Positions 52,112-60,825 of a stretch of DNA of 64,000 bases are shown here, one piece after another. The notes under the pieces are model-generated. The model was not told the DNA's origin and made no database searches. It was given only the letters and a program-made list of their open reading frames with translations. This DNA is from Fimbriimonadaceae bacterium (lineage in GTDB: Bacteria > Armatimonadota > UBA10988), in assembly GCA_020850355.1 (NCBI GenBank), contig JADZEX010000018.1, positions 1 to 64,000 on the forward strand, in the 5' to 3' direction. Position 1 is the stretch's first letter. Each line of letters opens with the position of its first letter. The translations under genes were made by a program, and so were the position numbers.

Positions 52112-53038
52112 GTGATCGCCCTCCTGTTTCCCGGTCAGGGCTCGCAGACTGCCGGCATGGGCGCCGACCTGGCGGCGCAGCTGCCGGCCGTGCGCGAGCT
52201 CTTCGACGAAGCTGACGCGGTGCTCGGTCGGCCGCTCAGCCGGCTCTGCTGGGACGGTCCCGACGACGCCCTGAAACCGACCGAGATCGCCCAGCCAGCG
52301 CTCTACACGGTCGGCTACGCGGCCTGGCTGGCGAGTCGCGACCGCCTCGGGCAGCCGGCGCTGCTGGCGGGGCACAGCCTCGGCGAGTACACCGCCCTGG
52401 CGGTCGCTGGGGTCTTCGACTTCGCCACTGGCCTGCGCCTGGTGCGGCGCCGCGGCGAGCTGATGCGCGACGCCGCAGCGGCCACCGCGGGCGCGATGGC
52501 GGCGATTCTGAAGCTGTCCGACGAGCAGGTTGGCGCCCTCTGTGAGGCGGCCGACGGGGTGGTCGTGCCGGCCAATCTCAACTCGCCGGGCCAGGTCGTC
52601 GTCTCCGGTGAGGAGGCCGCTGTCGAGGCCGTGATCGTCGCGGCCAAGGCGGCCGGCGGACGCGGGGTGCGGTTGCCGGTCAGCGGGCCGTTCCACTCGC
52701 CGCTGATGGCCCCAGCGGCGGCGGCGCTGGCCGCGGAGCTGGCGCAGGTCGAGTTCCATGACGCCACCGTGCCAGTGGTTCAGAATGTCACTGCGACGGC
52801 CACCACCGCGGCCGCCACGCTGCGGGCCAATCTGGCGTGGCAGGTCACCGGCAGCGTCCGCTGGACGGCGACCGTGGCGGCCCTGCAAGCCGCCGGGGTG
52901 ACGCAGGCCGTCGAGTTGGGACCGGGCAATGTGCTGGCCGGGCTGGTCGGCCGGAGCGCCCCCGGGCTGGCGGTCCGCAGCGTCGGCGACTGCGCCGGGG
53001 TGGCGGCGCTGGACGAGTTTCTGCGAGGTGCGCGGTGA
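52112..53038 (+). CDS. fabD: Malonyl-CoA:ACP transacylase
   Basis: Moves malonyl from CoA to ACP. The nucleophile is Ser89 in GHSLGEY and the catalytic His is in GPFHSPLM near 198. FPGQGSQ is at the start. The GTG start directly follows the fabH stop with no spacer, so it is translationally coupled. 308 residues, full length. Confidence 0.95.
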   Translation: MIALLFPGQGSQTAGMGADLAAQLPAVRELFDEADAVLGRPLSRLCWDGPDDALKPTEIAQPALYTVGYAAWLASRDRLGQPALLAGHSLGEYTALAVAGVFDFATGLRLVRRRGELMRDAAAATAGAMAAILKLSDEQVGALCEAADGVVVPANLNSPGQVVVSGEEAAVEAVIVAAKAAGGRGVRLPVSGPFHSPLMAPAAAALAAELAQVEFHDATVPVVQNVTATATTAAATLRANLAWQVTGSVRWTATVAALQAAGVTQAVELGPGNVLAGLVGRSAPGLAVRSVGDCAGVAALDEFLRGAR

Positions 53039-53781
53039 GTGAACTGGCAGGTCAGGTGGCCTTGGTGACCGGCGCCGGCCGCGGGATCGGCAAGGCCATC
53101 GCCGCGGCGCTGGCGCAGGCCGGGGCGCAGGTGGTGGTGAACAACGTCTCGCCCGAGCGCAACGCGGCGGTGGTCGCCGAGTTGGTGGCCGGCGGGGGCG
53201 GCGCGGTGGGGCAGGTCGGCGACGTTTCCGACCCGGCCATCGCCGAGGCTTGCGTCAAACTCGCGATGAGCACCTGGGGCCGGCTCGACATCGTCGTGAA
53301 CAACGCCGGCGTGACCCGCGACGGGCTGATCGCCCGGCTCAGCGATCAGCAGTGGCAGGAAGTGCTGCAGGTCAACCTGACGGGCGCCTTCAATGTGCTG
53401 CGCGCGGCGACCCGGCCGATGATGAAACAACGGCGTGGGCGGATCATCAACATCAGCAGCGTGGTCGGCCGGCTGGGGAACGCCGGGCAGGCCAACTACG
53501 CGGCCAGCAAGGCGGGGCTGCTGGGCCTGACCAAGGCGGCGGCCCGCGAGCTGGCGGGGCGCAACATTACGGTCAACGCGATCGCGCCGGGGTTCATCGA
53601 CGAAGGGATGACCGAGAGCCTCGGGGAGGACTTGCGCGGGGTGCTGCGCAATCAGATCCCATTGGGTCGCTTCGGGACGTCGGCCGACGTCGCGGCGGCG
53701 GTGCTGTTTCTGGCCGGGCCGGCCGGGGGCTACCTGACAGGGCAGACCCTCAGTGTCGACGGCGGCATGACCATGGTCTAG
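53035..53781 (+). CDS. fabG: 3-oxoacyl-ACP reductase
   Basis: A 248-residue SDR that reduces 3-oxoacyl-ACP with NADPH. TGAGRGIGKAI is the nucleotide site, NNAG the structural motif, and SSVVG with YAASK the catalytic Ser-Tyr-Lys. The GTG at 53035 overlaps the fabD stop (GTGA). Confidence 0.94.
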   Translation: MSELAGQVALVTGAGRGIGKAIAAALAQAGAQVVVNNVSPERNAAVVAELVAGGGGAVGQVGDVSDPAIAEACVKLAMSTWGRLDIVVNNAGVTRDGLIARLSDQQWQEVLQVNLTGAFNVLRAATRPMMKQRRGRIINISSVVGRLGNAGQANYAASKAGLLGLTKAAARELAGRNITVNAIAPGFIDEGMTESLGEDLRGVLRNQIPLGRFGTSADVAAAVLFLAGPAGGYLTGQTLSVDGGMTMV

Positions 53782-53796
53782 TGAGGAGAGCGCAAC

Positions 53797-54033
53797 GTGT
53801 CTGTTTCCGTATTCGACCGGATCAAGGACATCATCGTCGAGCAACTCGACGTCAAGCCCGAGGAAGTGACGCCGGATGCGCGCTTCATCGACGACCTGGG
53901 GGCTGACTCCCTGGACGTGGTCGAGCTGATCATGCGCATCGAAGAGGAGCTCGATATCGAGATTCCCGACGAGGAAGCCGAGAAGCTGCACTCGGTCGCC
54001 GACGCCGTGGCCTATGTCGAAGCGCGGCAGTAA
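53797..54033 (+). CDS. acpP: Acyl carrier protein
   Basis: A 78-residue acidic four-helix protein. The phosphopantetheine attachment site is Ser38 in DLGADSLD. It starts at a GTG behind GAGGAGAG, 15 bases after fabG. Confidence 0.96.
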   Translation: MSVSVFDRIKDIIVEQLDVKPEEVTPDARFIDDLGADSLDVVELIMRIEEELDIEIPDEEAEKLHSVADAVAYVEARQ

Positions 54034-54065
54034 GGTAGTTGTCACCGCCGCCGCCTCCGCCGTCG

Positions 54066-54166
54066 GCGACCGGCTGGTCGCTGGCGGCGGAGCGTTGTTG
54101 CGGGGCGCCGGCCCGTTGGGCCGGCCGCCGCGACCGGCCCGCCACGGCAGCGTGAGGGCGCTGCCG
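54066..54166 (+). promoter_or_regulatory. Three consecutive hairpins between acpP and fabF
   Basis: Stems: GCGACC/GGTCGC at 54066-54081 with a 4-base loop; GCCGGCCC/GGGCCGGC at 54107-54125 with a 3-base loop; and CGGCAGCG/CGCTGCCG at 54145-54166 with a 6-base loop. All are perfect. They occupy most of the 150-base gap before fabF and may attenuate or process the transcript so that acpP is made in excess. No T-run follows. Confidence 0.45.
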
Positions 54167-54183
54167 GCAGGGAGTCCGCGCCG

Positions 54184-55425
54184 ATGAGCCTGCGACGTGT
54201 CGTGATCACCGGCATGGGGATGCTCTCGCCGTTGGGGCATAGCCTGGCCGAGTCCTGGGCCGCTGGGGCCGCCGGTCGCAGCGGGACGGGGCCGCTGACC
54301 CGCTTCGATCCCGGCGACCTGCACAGCAGTGTGGCCGCCGAGCTGAAACAGTGGGACGCCGAGGCGCACTTCGAGCGGAAGTACCTGCGGCGGACCGACC
54401 CCTTCATCCAGTACGCCCTGGTCGCCGCCCGCGAGGCGGTGGCCCAGTCGGGGCTGCAGATCGACGACTCGAACCGCGAGCGCGTCGGCACCGTCTTCGG
54501 CTCCGGCATCGGCGGACTACAGGCTTGGGACGACAACTACAAACTACTGCGCGAACGTGGCCCGAATCGCGTCTCGCCGTTCCTGATACCGATGCTGATC
54601 GGGAACATGGCGGCCGGCATGGTGGCCATCGAGTTTGGCGCCCAGGGACCGTCGAAGTCGGTCCAGACGGCCTGCGCCACCTCGGCCCACTCCGCCGGCG
54701 ATGCCCTCCGGCTGATCCAGTGGGGCGAGGCCGACGTGATGCTGACCGGCGGCGCCGAGGCGCCGATCACGCCGCTGGCCTGCGCCGGGTTCGCCAGCAT
54801 GAAGGCCCTGACGACGCGCAACCACGATCCCGAGCACGCCAGCCGGCCGTTCGACGCCGGCCGCGATGGCTTCGTGATGGGCGAAGGGGCCGGCGCGCTG
54901 GTGCTCGAAGAGCTGGAGCACGCCCGCGCCCGCGGCGCCCGGATCTTCGCCGAGCTGGTCGGCTATGGGCAGAGCACCGATGCGTACCACATGGCGGCCC
55001 CGTTGCCCTGCGGCTCCGGCGCCGCGCGGGCGATGCAGTTGTCGCTGACCGAGGCCGGGCTGACGACGGCCGACGTCGACTACATCAACGCCCACGCCAC
55101 TTCGACCCACGCCGGCGACATCGCCGAGGTCCATGCCGTGCAGCAGCTCTACCCCGACGGCAACCTGCCGCCGGTCAGCGCGACCAAGTCGATGACCGGC
55201 CACATGCTCGGCGCCGCCGGCGCGGTCGAGCTGATTTTCTGCATCCAGTCGATCAACGAGGGGCTGCTGCTGCCGACCATCAACTACACCGACCCCGATC
55301 CCGAGTGCTTGCTCGATTGCGTCCCCAACCAGGCCCGCGCCGCGCAGGTGGACGTGGCCATCTGCAACAGCTTCGGCTTTGGCGGGCACAACTGCAGCCT
55401 GGTCGTGCGCCGCTACGAGGGCTGA
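54184..55425 (+). CDS. fabF: 3-oxoacyl-ACP synthase II
   Basis: Elongates acyl-ACP. The catalytic triad is Cys164 in TACATSAHS, His in NAHATSTHAGD (about 302) and His in TGHMLGAAGAVE (about 339). 413 residues, full length. GGCAGGGAG is the ribosome site. It is the last gene of the fab operon. Confidence 0.96.
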   Translation: MSLRRVVITGMGMLSPLGHSLAESWAAGAAGRSGTGPLTRFDPGDLHSSVAAELKQWDAEAHFERKYLRRTDPFIQYALVAAREAVAQSGLQIDDSNRERVGTVFGSGIGGLQAWDDNYKLLRERGPNRVSPFLIPMLIGNMAAGMVAIEFGAQGPSKSVQTACATSAHSAGDALRLIQWGEADVMLTGGAEAPITPLACAGFASMKALTTRNHDPEHASRPFDAGRDGFVMGEGAGALVLEELEHARARGARIFAELVGYGQSTDAYHMAAPLPCGSGAARAMQLSLTEAGLTTADVDYINAHATSTHAGDIAEVHAVQQLYPDGNLPPVSATKSMTGHMLGAAGAVELIFCIQSINEGLLLPTINYTDPDPECLLDCVPNQARAAQVDVAICNSFGFGGHNCSLVVRRYEG

Positions 55426-55440
55426 GGGCGCGACGCGCCC
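55426..55440 (+). terminator. Short GC hairpin after fabF
   Basis: GGGCGC and GCGCCC form a perfect 6-bp stem with a 3-base loop directly after the fabF stop. There is no T-run. It may end the fab operon. Confidence 0.4.
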
Positions 55441-55448
55441 GGCGGGCC

Positions 55449-55464
55449 CGTTTCACGTGAAACA
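55449..55464. other. parS site, copy 1 of the tandem repeat
   Basis: CGTTTCACGTGAAACA matches the parS consensus at 15 of 16 positions. Only the first base differs. The 14-base core GTTTCACGTGAAAC is a perfect palindrome. Confidence 0.8.
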
Positions 55465-55502
55465 CGGGAGGTCCTGCGACGCGGTCGCCGAACCAGTGGG
55501 CC

Positions 55503-55518
55503 CGTTTCACGTGAAACA
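55503..55518. other. parS site, copy 2 of the tandem repeat
   Basis: Identical to copy 1: CGTTTCACGTGAAACA, centred 54 bases further on. With the site at 3315 this makes three parS sites in 52 kb. Confidence 0.8.
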
Positions 55519-55568
55519 CGGGAGGTCCTGCGACGCGGTCGCCGAACCGGCGGGCTGGAGTTGTGCCG

Positions 55569-56600
55569 GTGATCACCTCGCGCGAACGGGTACGGCGGAC
55601 GTTGAACCATCAGGCGGTGGATCGCGCCCCGCGCGATCTCTGGGCGCGGCCCGGGGTCTATGTACGGCGGAGCGAGGAGGACCGGCGGCTGCTGGAGGAG
55701 TTCCCGACCGACTTCGCTGGGCCGCGTTACCACTATGGCCGCGCCGCGCGGGCCAGCGGGTCGTCGCAGGAAGTCGGCGAGTGGACCGATGCCTGGGGCT
55801 GCCGCTGGCGGGTGCTCGAGTTCGGCTCGATTGGTGAGGTGGTCGCGCCGCCGTTGGCCGATTGGGCCAGCCTGGCACACTACCAGCCGCCCTGGGAACT
55901 GCTCCACGAGGCCGACCTCAGCGAGGTCAACCGCAGCGTCGGCGAGACCGACAAGTACGTCAAGGTCGGCACCGAGACCCGGCCGTTCGAGCGGCTGCAG
56001 TTCCTGCGGGGCAGCGAGCAGTTGTTCTACGACCTCGCCTACGGCGACGCCCACCTGCACCGCTGCCTGGCGATGTGCCACGACTTCTTCTGCCAGGAAA
56101 TGGAGCTGTGGGCCCGCACCGACGTCGATGGGGTCTGCTTCATGGACGACTGGGGCACTCAGACGGCGCTGCTGATCTCGCCCGAGATGTGGCGCGCGGT
56201 GTTCAAGCCGCTCTACGGCGACTACTGCCAGATACTGCGGTCCGCCGGGAAGGACGTCTGGTTCCACAGCGACGGGCACATCGCCGCGGTTTACCGCGAC
56301 CTGATCGAGATCGGCGTGACCGCCCAGAACTCGCAGCTCTTCTGCATGGACCTCGAAGACCTGGCCGCGCGCTTCAACGGCCAGGTCACCTTCTGGGGCG
56401 AGATCTGCCGCCAAAACCTGCTGCCCTTCGGCACCCCCGAGCAGTGCCGTGCCGGCGTGCGGCGCGTGCGCCGGGCGATGGACCGCGGTCAGGGCGGGGT
56501 GATTGCGCAGTTCGAGTGGGGCACCTTCGATCCGTACGAGAATGCCTGGGCGATCTACGACGAGTGGGCCAAGCCGCTGGCGGACCTGGCCGCCGACTGA
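55569..56600 (+). CDS. Uroporphyrinogen decarboxylase-like protein, second copy
   Basis: A 343-residue URO-D superfamily protein starting ITSRERVRRTLNHQAVDRAPRD. FHSDGHIAAVYRDLIEIGV stands at the position of the HxC zinc motif of corrinoid methyltransferases, with Asp for Cys. A real heme or methyl-transfer role is unproven. GTG 55569 is preferred over GTG 55563 because GGAG lies eight bases ahead. It starts a five-gene run to 59377. Confidence 0.72.
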   Translation: MITSRERVRRTLNHQAVDRAPRDLWARPGVYVRRSEEDRRLLEEFPTDFAGPRYHYGRAARASGSSQEVGEWTDAWGCRWRVLEFGSIGEVVAPPLADWASLAHYQPPWELLHEADLSEVNRSVGETDKYVKVGTETRPFERLQFLRGSEQLFYDLAYGDAHLHRCLAMCHDFFCQEMELWARTDVDGVCFMDDWGTQTALLISPEMWRAVFKPLYGDYCQILRSAGKDVWFHSDGHIAAVYRDLIEIGVTAQNSQLFCMDLEDLAARFNGQVTFWGEICRQNLLPFGTPEQCRAGVRRVRRAMDRGQGGVIAQFEWGTFDPYENAWAIYDEWAKPLADLAAD

Positions 56601-56645
56601 AGGACCGGCCCCCGCGCCGGCGAAGCGGGCCGTGGAGGCAGCGCA

Positions 56646-57134
56646 ATGGGTTTCTCACCAACCGACTCGTTTCTACAGTGCCGGCAGTTGCTCGGCGGCT
56701 TCTCCGCCGGTCTCGACCCGGCCCTGGTCAACGACCGGCCGGCCGGGCTGGGCAACACCCTGCATTGGCAGCTCGGCCACGTGATCCACACCGCCGAGGC
56801 GCTGATCCTCGGTCTCAGCGGTGCGCCGCTGTCGTTGCCGGCGGGCTTTGGCGAGTGGTTCGGCCGAGGCACGTCGACCGCCGACTACACCGCGGCCACG
56901 CCGGACTGGGCGGGCCTGCTGGCGGTGCTGCAGAGCTCCACGGCGCACCTCGCCACGGTCTTGCCGACGCTGCCGGCGAAGCAGGCGCTGGTCCAGCCCT
57001 TCGCTCTGCCGGGCACCGGTCTGGACGCCCGCACCGTCGGTGCGGTGACGGTCGTGGCGACCTGGCACGAGGGGTTGCACTTCGGCCAGATGCGGGCCTT
57101 CCCGGCGCTGCTGGCGGCGCGTGGCGGATCGTGA
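56646..57134 (+). CDS. DinB-like protein, first of a tandem pair
   Basis: A 162-residue four-helix protein with LHWQLGHVIH near residue 40 and a WHEGLHFGQM segment near 138; these are the metal-ligand His positions of the DinB/YfiT fold. The fold includes thiol-dependent hydrolases and transferases; the reaction is unknown. GGAGG precedes the ATG. Confidence 0.78.
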   Translation: MGFSPTDSFLQCRQLLGGFSAGLDPALVNDRPAGLGNTLHWQLGHVIHTAEALILGLSGAPLSLPAGFGEWFGRGTSTADYTAATPDWAGLLAVLQSSTAHLATVLPTLPAKQALVQPFALPGTGLDARTVGAVTVVATWHEGLHFGQMRAFPALLAARGGS

Positions 57135-57607
57135 TCCCCCGCTTCACCCACCACTGGCCGATGGTCCGCCGGATCCTGGCGGGGGTCGTCGCCGAGCTGG
57201 AGCCTGGCCTGGTCGATGCGATTCCGCCTGGCTGCCGCAACAGCCTGCGGTGGCAACTGGGGCACGTGGTCTGGAGCAGCCAGTGGTTGCTGCTGTTCCT
57301 GGCAGGCGAGGCGACCCCGCAGACCGCCGACTGGGACCGCTGGTTCGGCTTCCACACAGCGCCGGGCGACTTCACCGTGGACACGCCGACCTGGACCACG
57401 CTGCTGACGACGCTCGACGACGCCACGCCGCGGCTGACCCGTTGGTTGGAGCAGTGCGACCCGAGTGCCCCACTGGCGCACCCGATGGTCGCCGTCGAAA
57501 TGCTGGTGGAGGTCCGCACCGTCGGGGATGCCGCGCACTTCGCCGCCGGCCACGAGAGCTACCACCTGGGTCAGATCAACGTCTACCGCCGCATCCTGGG
57601 AGCCTGA
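57131..57607 (+). CDS. DinB-like protein, second of a tandem pair
   Basis: A 158-residue relative of the preceding gene with RWQLGHVVW and a C-terminal GHESYHLGQI, again the DinB metal site. The GTG start overlaps the upstream stop (GTGA). The pair may come from a duplication, but they have diverged, especially in the middle. Confidence 0.78.
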   Translation: MIPRFTHHWPMVRRILAGVVAELEPGLVDAIPPGCRNSLRWQLGHVVWSSQWLLLFLAGEATPQTADWDRWFGFHTAPGDFTVDTPTWTTLLTTLDDATPRLTRWLEQCDPSAPLAHPMVAVEMLVEVRTVGDAAHFAAGHESYHLGQINVYRRILGA

Positions 57608-57613
57608 GAGACC

Positions 57614-58372
57614 ATGCCGTACCCCGATCCCTGGCCGGCCGGACAGCGCGGCGCCGTCTCGCTCACTTTCGATGACGGGACGCCCGACCAGCTCCGTGAC
57701 GGCGTGCCCCGCCTCGACGCGCGCGGCTTGCAGGGCACCTTCTACCTGCCCACCGGCGGCGACTGGCAGCAGCGCCTGGCACCCTGGGCGACCGCCCTGG
57801 CGACCGGTCACGAGCTGGGCAACCACAGCGTGGGGCACACCTGCAGCGAGAACTTCGCCAACGATCCGCAGCCGCGCGGGCTGGAGTCGTTGACCCTGGC
57901 CGACCTCGAAGCCGACCTGCTGGAGTGCGAACGCCGCCTGACGGCGCTGTTTGGCCCGCTCCCAGCGCACTCGTTCGCCTACCCGTGCTATCAGACCGAC
58001 GTCGGTCGCGGCGCTGGGCGGCAGAGCTACGTGCCGCTGGTGGCCCGCCACTTTGTCGCCGGCCGCGGCGGCGGGGAGGCGGGGTTTCACAACCACCCTT
58101 ACCATGTCGATCTGCATTGCGTCGCTGGGCTGACCTGCCAGCAGCTCAGCGGCGCCGAGATGATTGGCCTCTGCGAGCGAGCCGCGCGCCAGGGGCGCTG
58201 GGCGGTGTTGGTGTTCCACGGCCTGCAGGTCGGCCGGCTGGGCACCGCGCTGAACGAGTTTGAGGAGCTGTTGGACTACCTGGCTGACCAGCGCGCGCGC
58301 CTCTGGTGCGCGCCGTTGGCGACCGTCGCCGGGCACCTGCGGGAGCAACGCGCGGCGGTGGGATTGACTTAG
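57614..58372 (+). CDS. Polysaccharide deacetylase (NodB-like)
   Basis: A 252-residue carbohydrate esterase family 4-type protein. The TFDDGT motif has the catalytic and metal Asp pair at 20-21, and HSVGH (His71 and His75) binds zinc. FAYPC follows near 122. No signal peptide, so it may act on cytoplasmic substrates. It lies six bases after the second DinB-like gene. Confidence 0.85.
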   Translation: MPYPDPWPAGQRGAVSLTFDDGTPDQLRDGVPRLDARGLQGTFYLPTGGDWQQRLAPWATALATGHELGNHSVGHTCSENFANDPQPRGLESLTLADLEADLLECERRLTALFGPLPAHSFAYPCYQTDVGRGAGRQSYVPLVARHFVAGRGGGEAGFHNHPYHVDLHCVAGLTCQQLSGAEMIGLCERAARQGRWAVLVFHGLQVGRLGTALNEFEELLDYLADQRARLWCAPLATVAGHLREQRAAVGLT

Positions 58373-58381
58373 GAGACGACG

Positions 58382-59377
58382 ATGCAGCAGGCACGCGTGG
58401 CGCAGGTGGGCATCGGCGGCTACGGCGCCAGCATTCGCGGGGCGCTGGTGGCGGCCGAGAACGTGGCCTACCAGGCCGTCTGCGACCTGGATCAGGCGCT
58501 CTGCGAGCAGGTCGCCGCCGAGACCGGGGCGGCCGTGCGCAGCTTCGACGAGATCCTGGCCGATCCAGCCATCCAGGCCGTGGCGGTGGTCTTGCCGAAC
58601 CACCTGCATCGGCCTTACGTCGAGCGGATCGCCGCGGCCGGCAAGCATGTCTTCTGCGAGAAGCCGATCGCCAACCACACCGCCGACGGCGCCGCGATGA
58701 TCCAGGCCTGCCGCGAGGCGGGCGTGATCCTGATGATCGGCCACAACTACCGCCGCGAGGCTACCTTCCGGCAGGCCCGGGAGTGGCTCGAAGCGGCCGC
58801 GATCGGCACGCTGATCGATGCCCAGGGGGAGTCCTCCCATGCCGGCGGGCTGCAGATCAACCCGGCCACCTGGCGCTTCGACCCGACACTCTGCCCGGCC
58901 CTGCCGCTGATCCAGCTCGGCGTCCACGTGATCGACTTCCTGAACCACTGCCTCGGCCGTCCGGTCGAGGTCAGCGGCCTGCAACGCCATCGCGTGATAC
59001 CGGGCAACAACGTCGACGCCACGGTGAGCTGCATCGCCTACGAGAGCGGCGTGTTGGCGACCGTCGCCAGCCACTACTGCACACCCGGCCGGACCGAGGT
59101 GCTCTTCTCAGGTCTCGGTGGCCGGGTTCAGGTGAACGGCGGCAAGGCCTCGCTGCACACCAAAGCGGGCGTCACCGCGCCGGAAATCGCCCGGCTCGAC
59201 AGCCGGCTCGAAGAGTGCCGCGAGTTCGCCGCCGCGGTGCTGGGCCAGACCACCGTCGAGACACCCGGCGAGGCCGGCCTGTGGGCCCTGGCGGTCTGCG
59301 AGGCGGCCACGCTCTCGCAGCGGGAGCGGCGGACCGTGGCGTTGGCCGAACTGCCGGGGATGGCGGTCGTCGCCTGA
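58382..59377 (+). CDS. Gfo/Idh/MocA family oxidoreductase
   Basis: A 331-residue cytoplasmic NAD(P)-dependent dehydrogenase with GIGGYG at 10-15 and the EKP motif in CEKPIAN near 100. The catalytic His is in LGVHVIDFLNHCLG. A TAGGAGACG leader precedes the ATG. It ends at a hairpin shared with the convergent sulfatase gene. Confidence 0.88.
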   Translation: MQQARVAQVGIGGYGASIRGALVAAENVAYQAVCDLDQALCEQVAAETGAAVRSFDEILADPAIQAVAVVLPNHLHRPYVERIAAAGKHVFCEKPIANHTADGAAMIQACREAGVILMIGHNYRREATFRQAREWLEAAAIGTLIDAQGESSHAGGLQINPATWRFDPTLCPALPLIQLGVHVIDFLNHCLGRPVEVSGLQRHRVIPGNNVDATVSCIAYESGVLATVASHYCTPGRTEVLFSGLGGRVQVNGGKASLHTKAGVTAPEIARLDSRLEECREFAAAVLGQTTVETPGEAGLWALAVCEAATLSQRERRTVALAELPGMAVVA

Positions 59378-59396
59378 CCGGCCTGGCCGTCAGGCG
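59371..59396. terminator. Bidirectional hairpin between convergent genes
   Basis: CGCCTGAC (59371-59378) and GTCAGGCG (59389-59396) are an 8-bp perfect inverted repeat around a 10-base loop. It covers the stop codons of both the oxidoreductase and the sulfatase. No T-run. Confidence 0.5.
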
Positions 59397-60703
59397 TCCG
59401 GCGCCGGCGGGGCCTTGACGACGCGCGCCGCCAGCGCCGCGGCGCGCTCGCGCAGTCGGGCGACCACCGCCGGTTGCTCCGCTGCCAGGTTGCGCTGCTC
59501 CTGCGGGTCGGTGTGCAGGTCGTAGAGCAGTGGCAGGTCACCGGCCGGGAGGTCCTTGTCCGGTGGCAGCAGGTGCAGCTTCCAGCGCTCGTCGCGGACC
59601 GCTTTGAGGCGCAGGCCGTGGTGGTAGCCCAGGACGTCGGGCCGGGCCGGCGCCGCGCCATGCAGGAGCAGACCACTGAGGTCGACTCCGTCGAGTTCGC
59701 GCTGCGGCAACGCCGTACCGGTCAGCGCGCAACAGGTGGGCAGCAGGTCGAGCGTCGACGCCGGCACCTCGCTGCTGCCGCCCGCAGCGATCCGGCCGGG
59801 CCAGCGGGCAATCGTCGGGACCCGCACCCCACCCTCCCAGGTGGTGCCCTTGCGCCCGCGGTAGGGCTTGTTCGACCCGACGATGGCGCCGTTGTCGCTG
59901 CTGAAGACGACCAGCGTCTGCTCGTCGAGGCCAGTCTCCCGCAGGCAAGCCAGCACCTGGCCGACGCTCCAGTCCAGTTCCTCGACCACGTCGCCATAGA
60001 GCCCGCCGGCCGATTTGCCGCGGAAGTCGGCCGAGGCGTGCAGCGGCTGGTGCGGCATGGCGTGGGCCAGGTACAGGAAGAACGGCTCGTCACGCCGCGC
60101 GCGTAGGAAGTCGCAGGCGGCGGCGGTGTAGCGGCGGGTGAGCTGCGTCTGGTCGGGCCGCGTCTCGAGGACCGTGTCGTCCTGGTACAGCGGCAACGGC
60201 GGGTCGCCGCGTTTGGCGACGTCCATGTCGTTGGAGTAGGGGATCCCCAGCCAGTGCTCAAAGCCGTGGCGCAGCGGCAGGAACGGGGCGCGGTGGCCGA
60301 GGTGCCACTTGCCGATCATCTGGGTGCGGTAACCGGCCCCGCGCAGCAGGTCGGCGAGGGTCACCTCGTCGGCCCGCAGGCCGTTGGTGGCCTGTGGGAA
60401 CATCACCTCGACGAACCCGCTGCGAAGCTGGTAGCGACCGGTCAGCAGCCCGTAGCGCGAGGCCGAGCAGACCGGGCAGACGCTGTAGAAGCTCCGCAGC
60501 CGGAGCCCCTCGGCGGCCATCTGGTCGAGGTGGGGAGTACGGTTGGTCGGCGATCCGAAGCAAGCGAGGTCGCCGCTGCCGAGGTCGTCGCAGTAGATCA
60601 CGACGAGGTTCGGCCGGCGCGGCGCAGGCTGACTCGGCAGGCGCGCCGCGGTCGACAGAAGGGTCGCTCCGGCGGCGCGCAGGAAGGTCCGGCGGGTGGT
60701 CAT
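59390..60703 (-). CDS. Tat-exported sulfatase, CxAxR type
   Basis: A 437-residue sulfatase-family hydrolase. The Tat signal TRRTFLRAAG is at the start. Metal ligands DD are at 39-40. The formylglycine site is Cys79-Ser-Ala-Ser-Arg83, that is, Ala where most aerobic sulfatases have Pro. Later GKWHLGH and SDNGA are conserved. It should act on a sulfated glycan outside the cytoplasm. ATG 60703 is chosen because the Tat signal begins there. Confidence 0.88.
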   Translation of the reverse strand: MTTRRTFLRAAGATLLSTAARLPSQPAPRRPNLVVIYCDDLGSGDLACFGSPTNRTPHLDQMAAEGLRLRSFYSVCPVCSASRYGLLTGRYQLRSGFVEVMFPQATNGLRADEVTLADLLRGAGYRTQMIGKWHLGHRAPFLPLRHGFEHWLGIPYSNDMDVAKRGDPPLPLYQDDTVLETRPDQTQLTRRYTAAACDFLRARRDEPFFLYLAHAMPHQPLHASADFRGKSAGGLYGDVVEELDWSVGQVLACLRETGLDEQTLVVFSSDNGAIVGSNKPYRGRKGTTWEGGVRVPTIARWPGRIAAGGSSEVPASTLDLLPTCCALTGTALPQRELDGVDLSGLLLHGAAPARPDVLGYHHGLRLKAVRDERWKLHLLPPDKDLPAGDLPLLYDLHTDPQEQRNLAAEQPAVVARLRERAAALAARVVKAPPAPDA

Positions 60704-60759
60704 CGGTTGCTCCCGCGCGGTGCTTTGGCCGCCGCACCGCGGCTCCCTGCTCGCCGCTG

Positions 60760-60788
60760 TTGCAGCCTGGGCGCGCTCGTGGCACACT
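60760..60788 (+). promoter_or_regulatory. Possible promoter for cstA
   Basis: TTGCAG (60760-60765) and CACACT (60783-60788), spacer 17 bases. The -10 is identical to that before the gene at 40067. The hexamers match the consensus at four and three of six. Confidence 0.4.
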
Positions 60789-60825
60789 CTCGGGTGGCCG
60801 CCCCGGCGACCTCAGGAGTGCGCGC

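Larger units (their letters stand above)
55444..55548. repeat. Two-copy 54-bp tandem repeat carrying parS
   Basis: The 51-base unit at 55444-55494 is repeated without change at 55498-55548, so the period is 54. Each unit contains a parS core and the tail GAGGTCCTGCGACGCGG. The repeat lies between fabF and the UroD-like gene. Confidence 0.9.

Noticed and set aside
54034-54183. A small gene between acpP and fabF
   Set aside because: No start with a ribosome site and the gap is dominated by hairpins.
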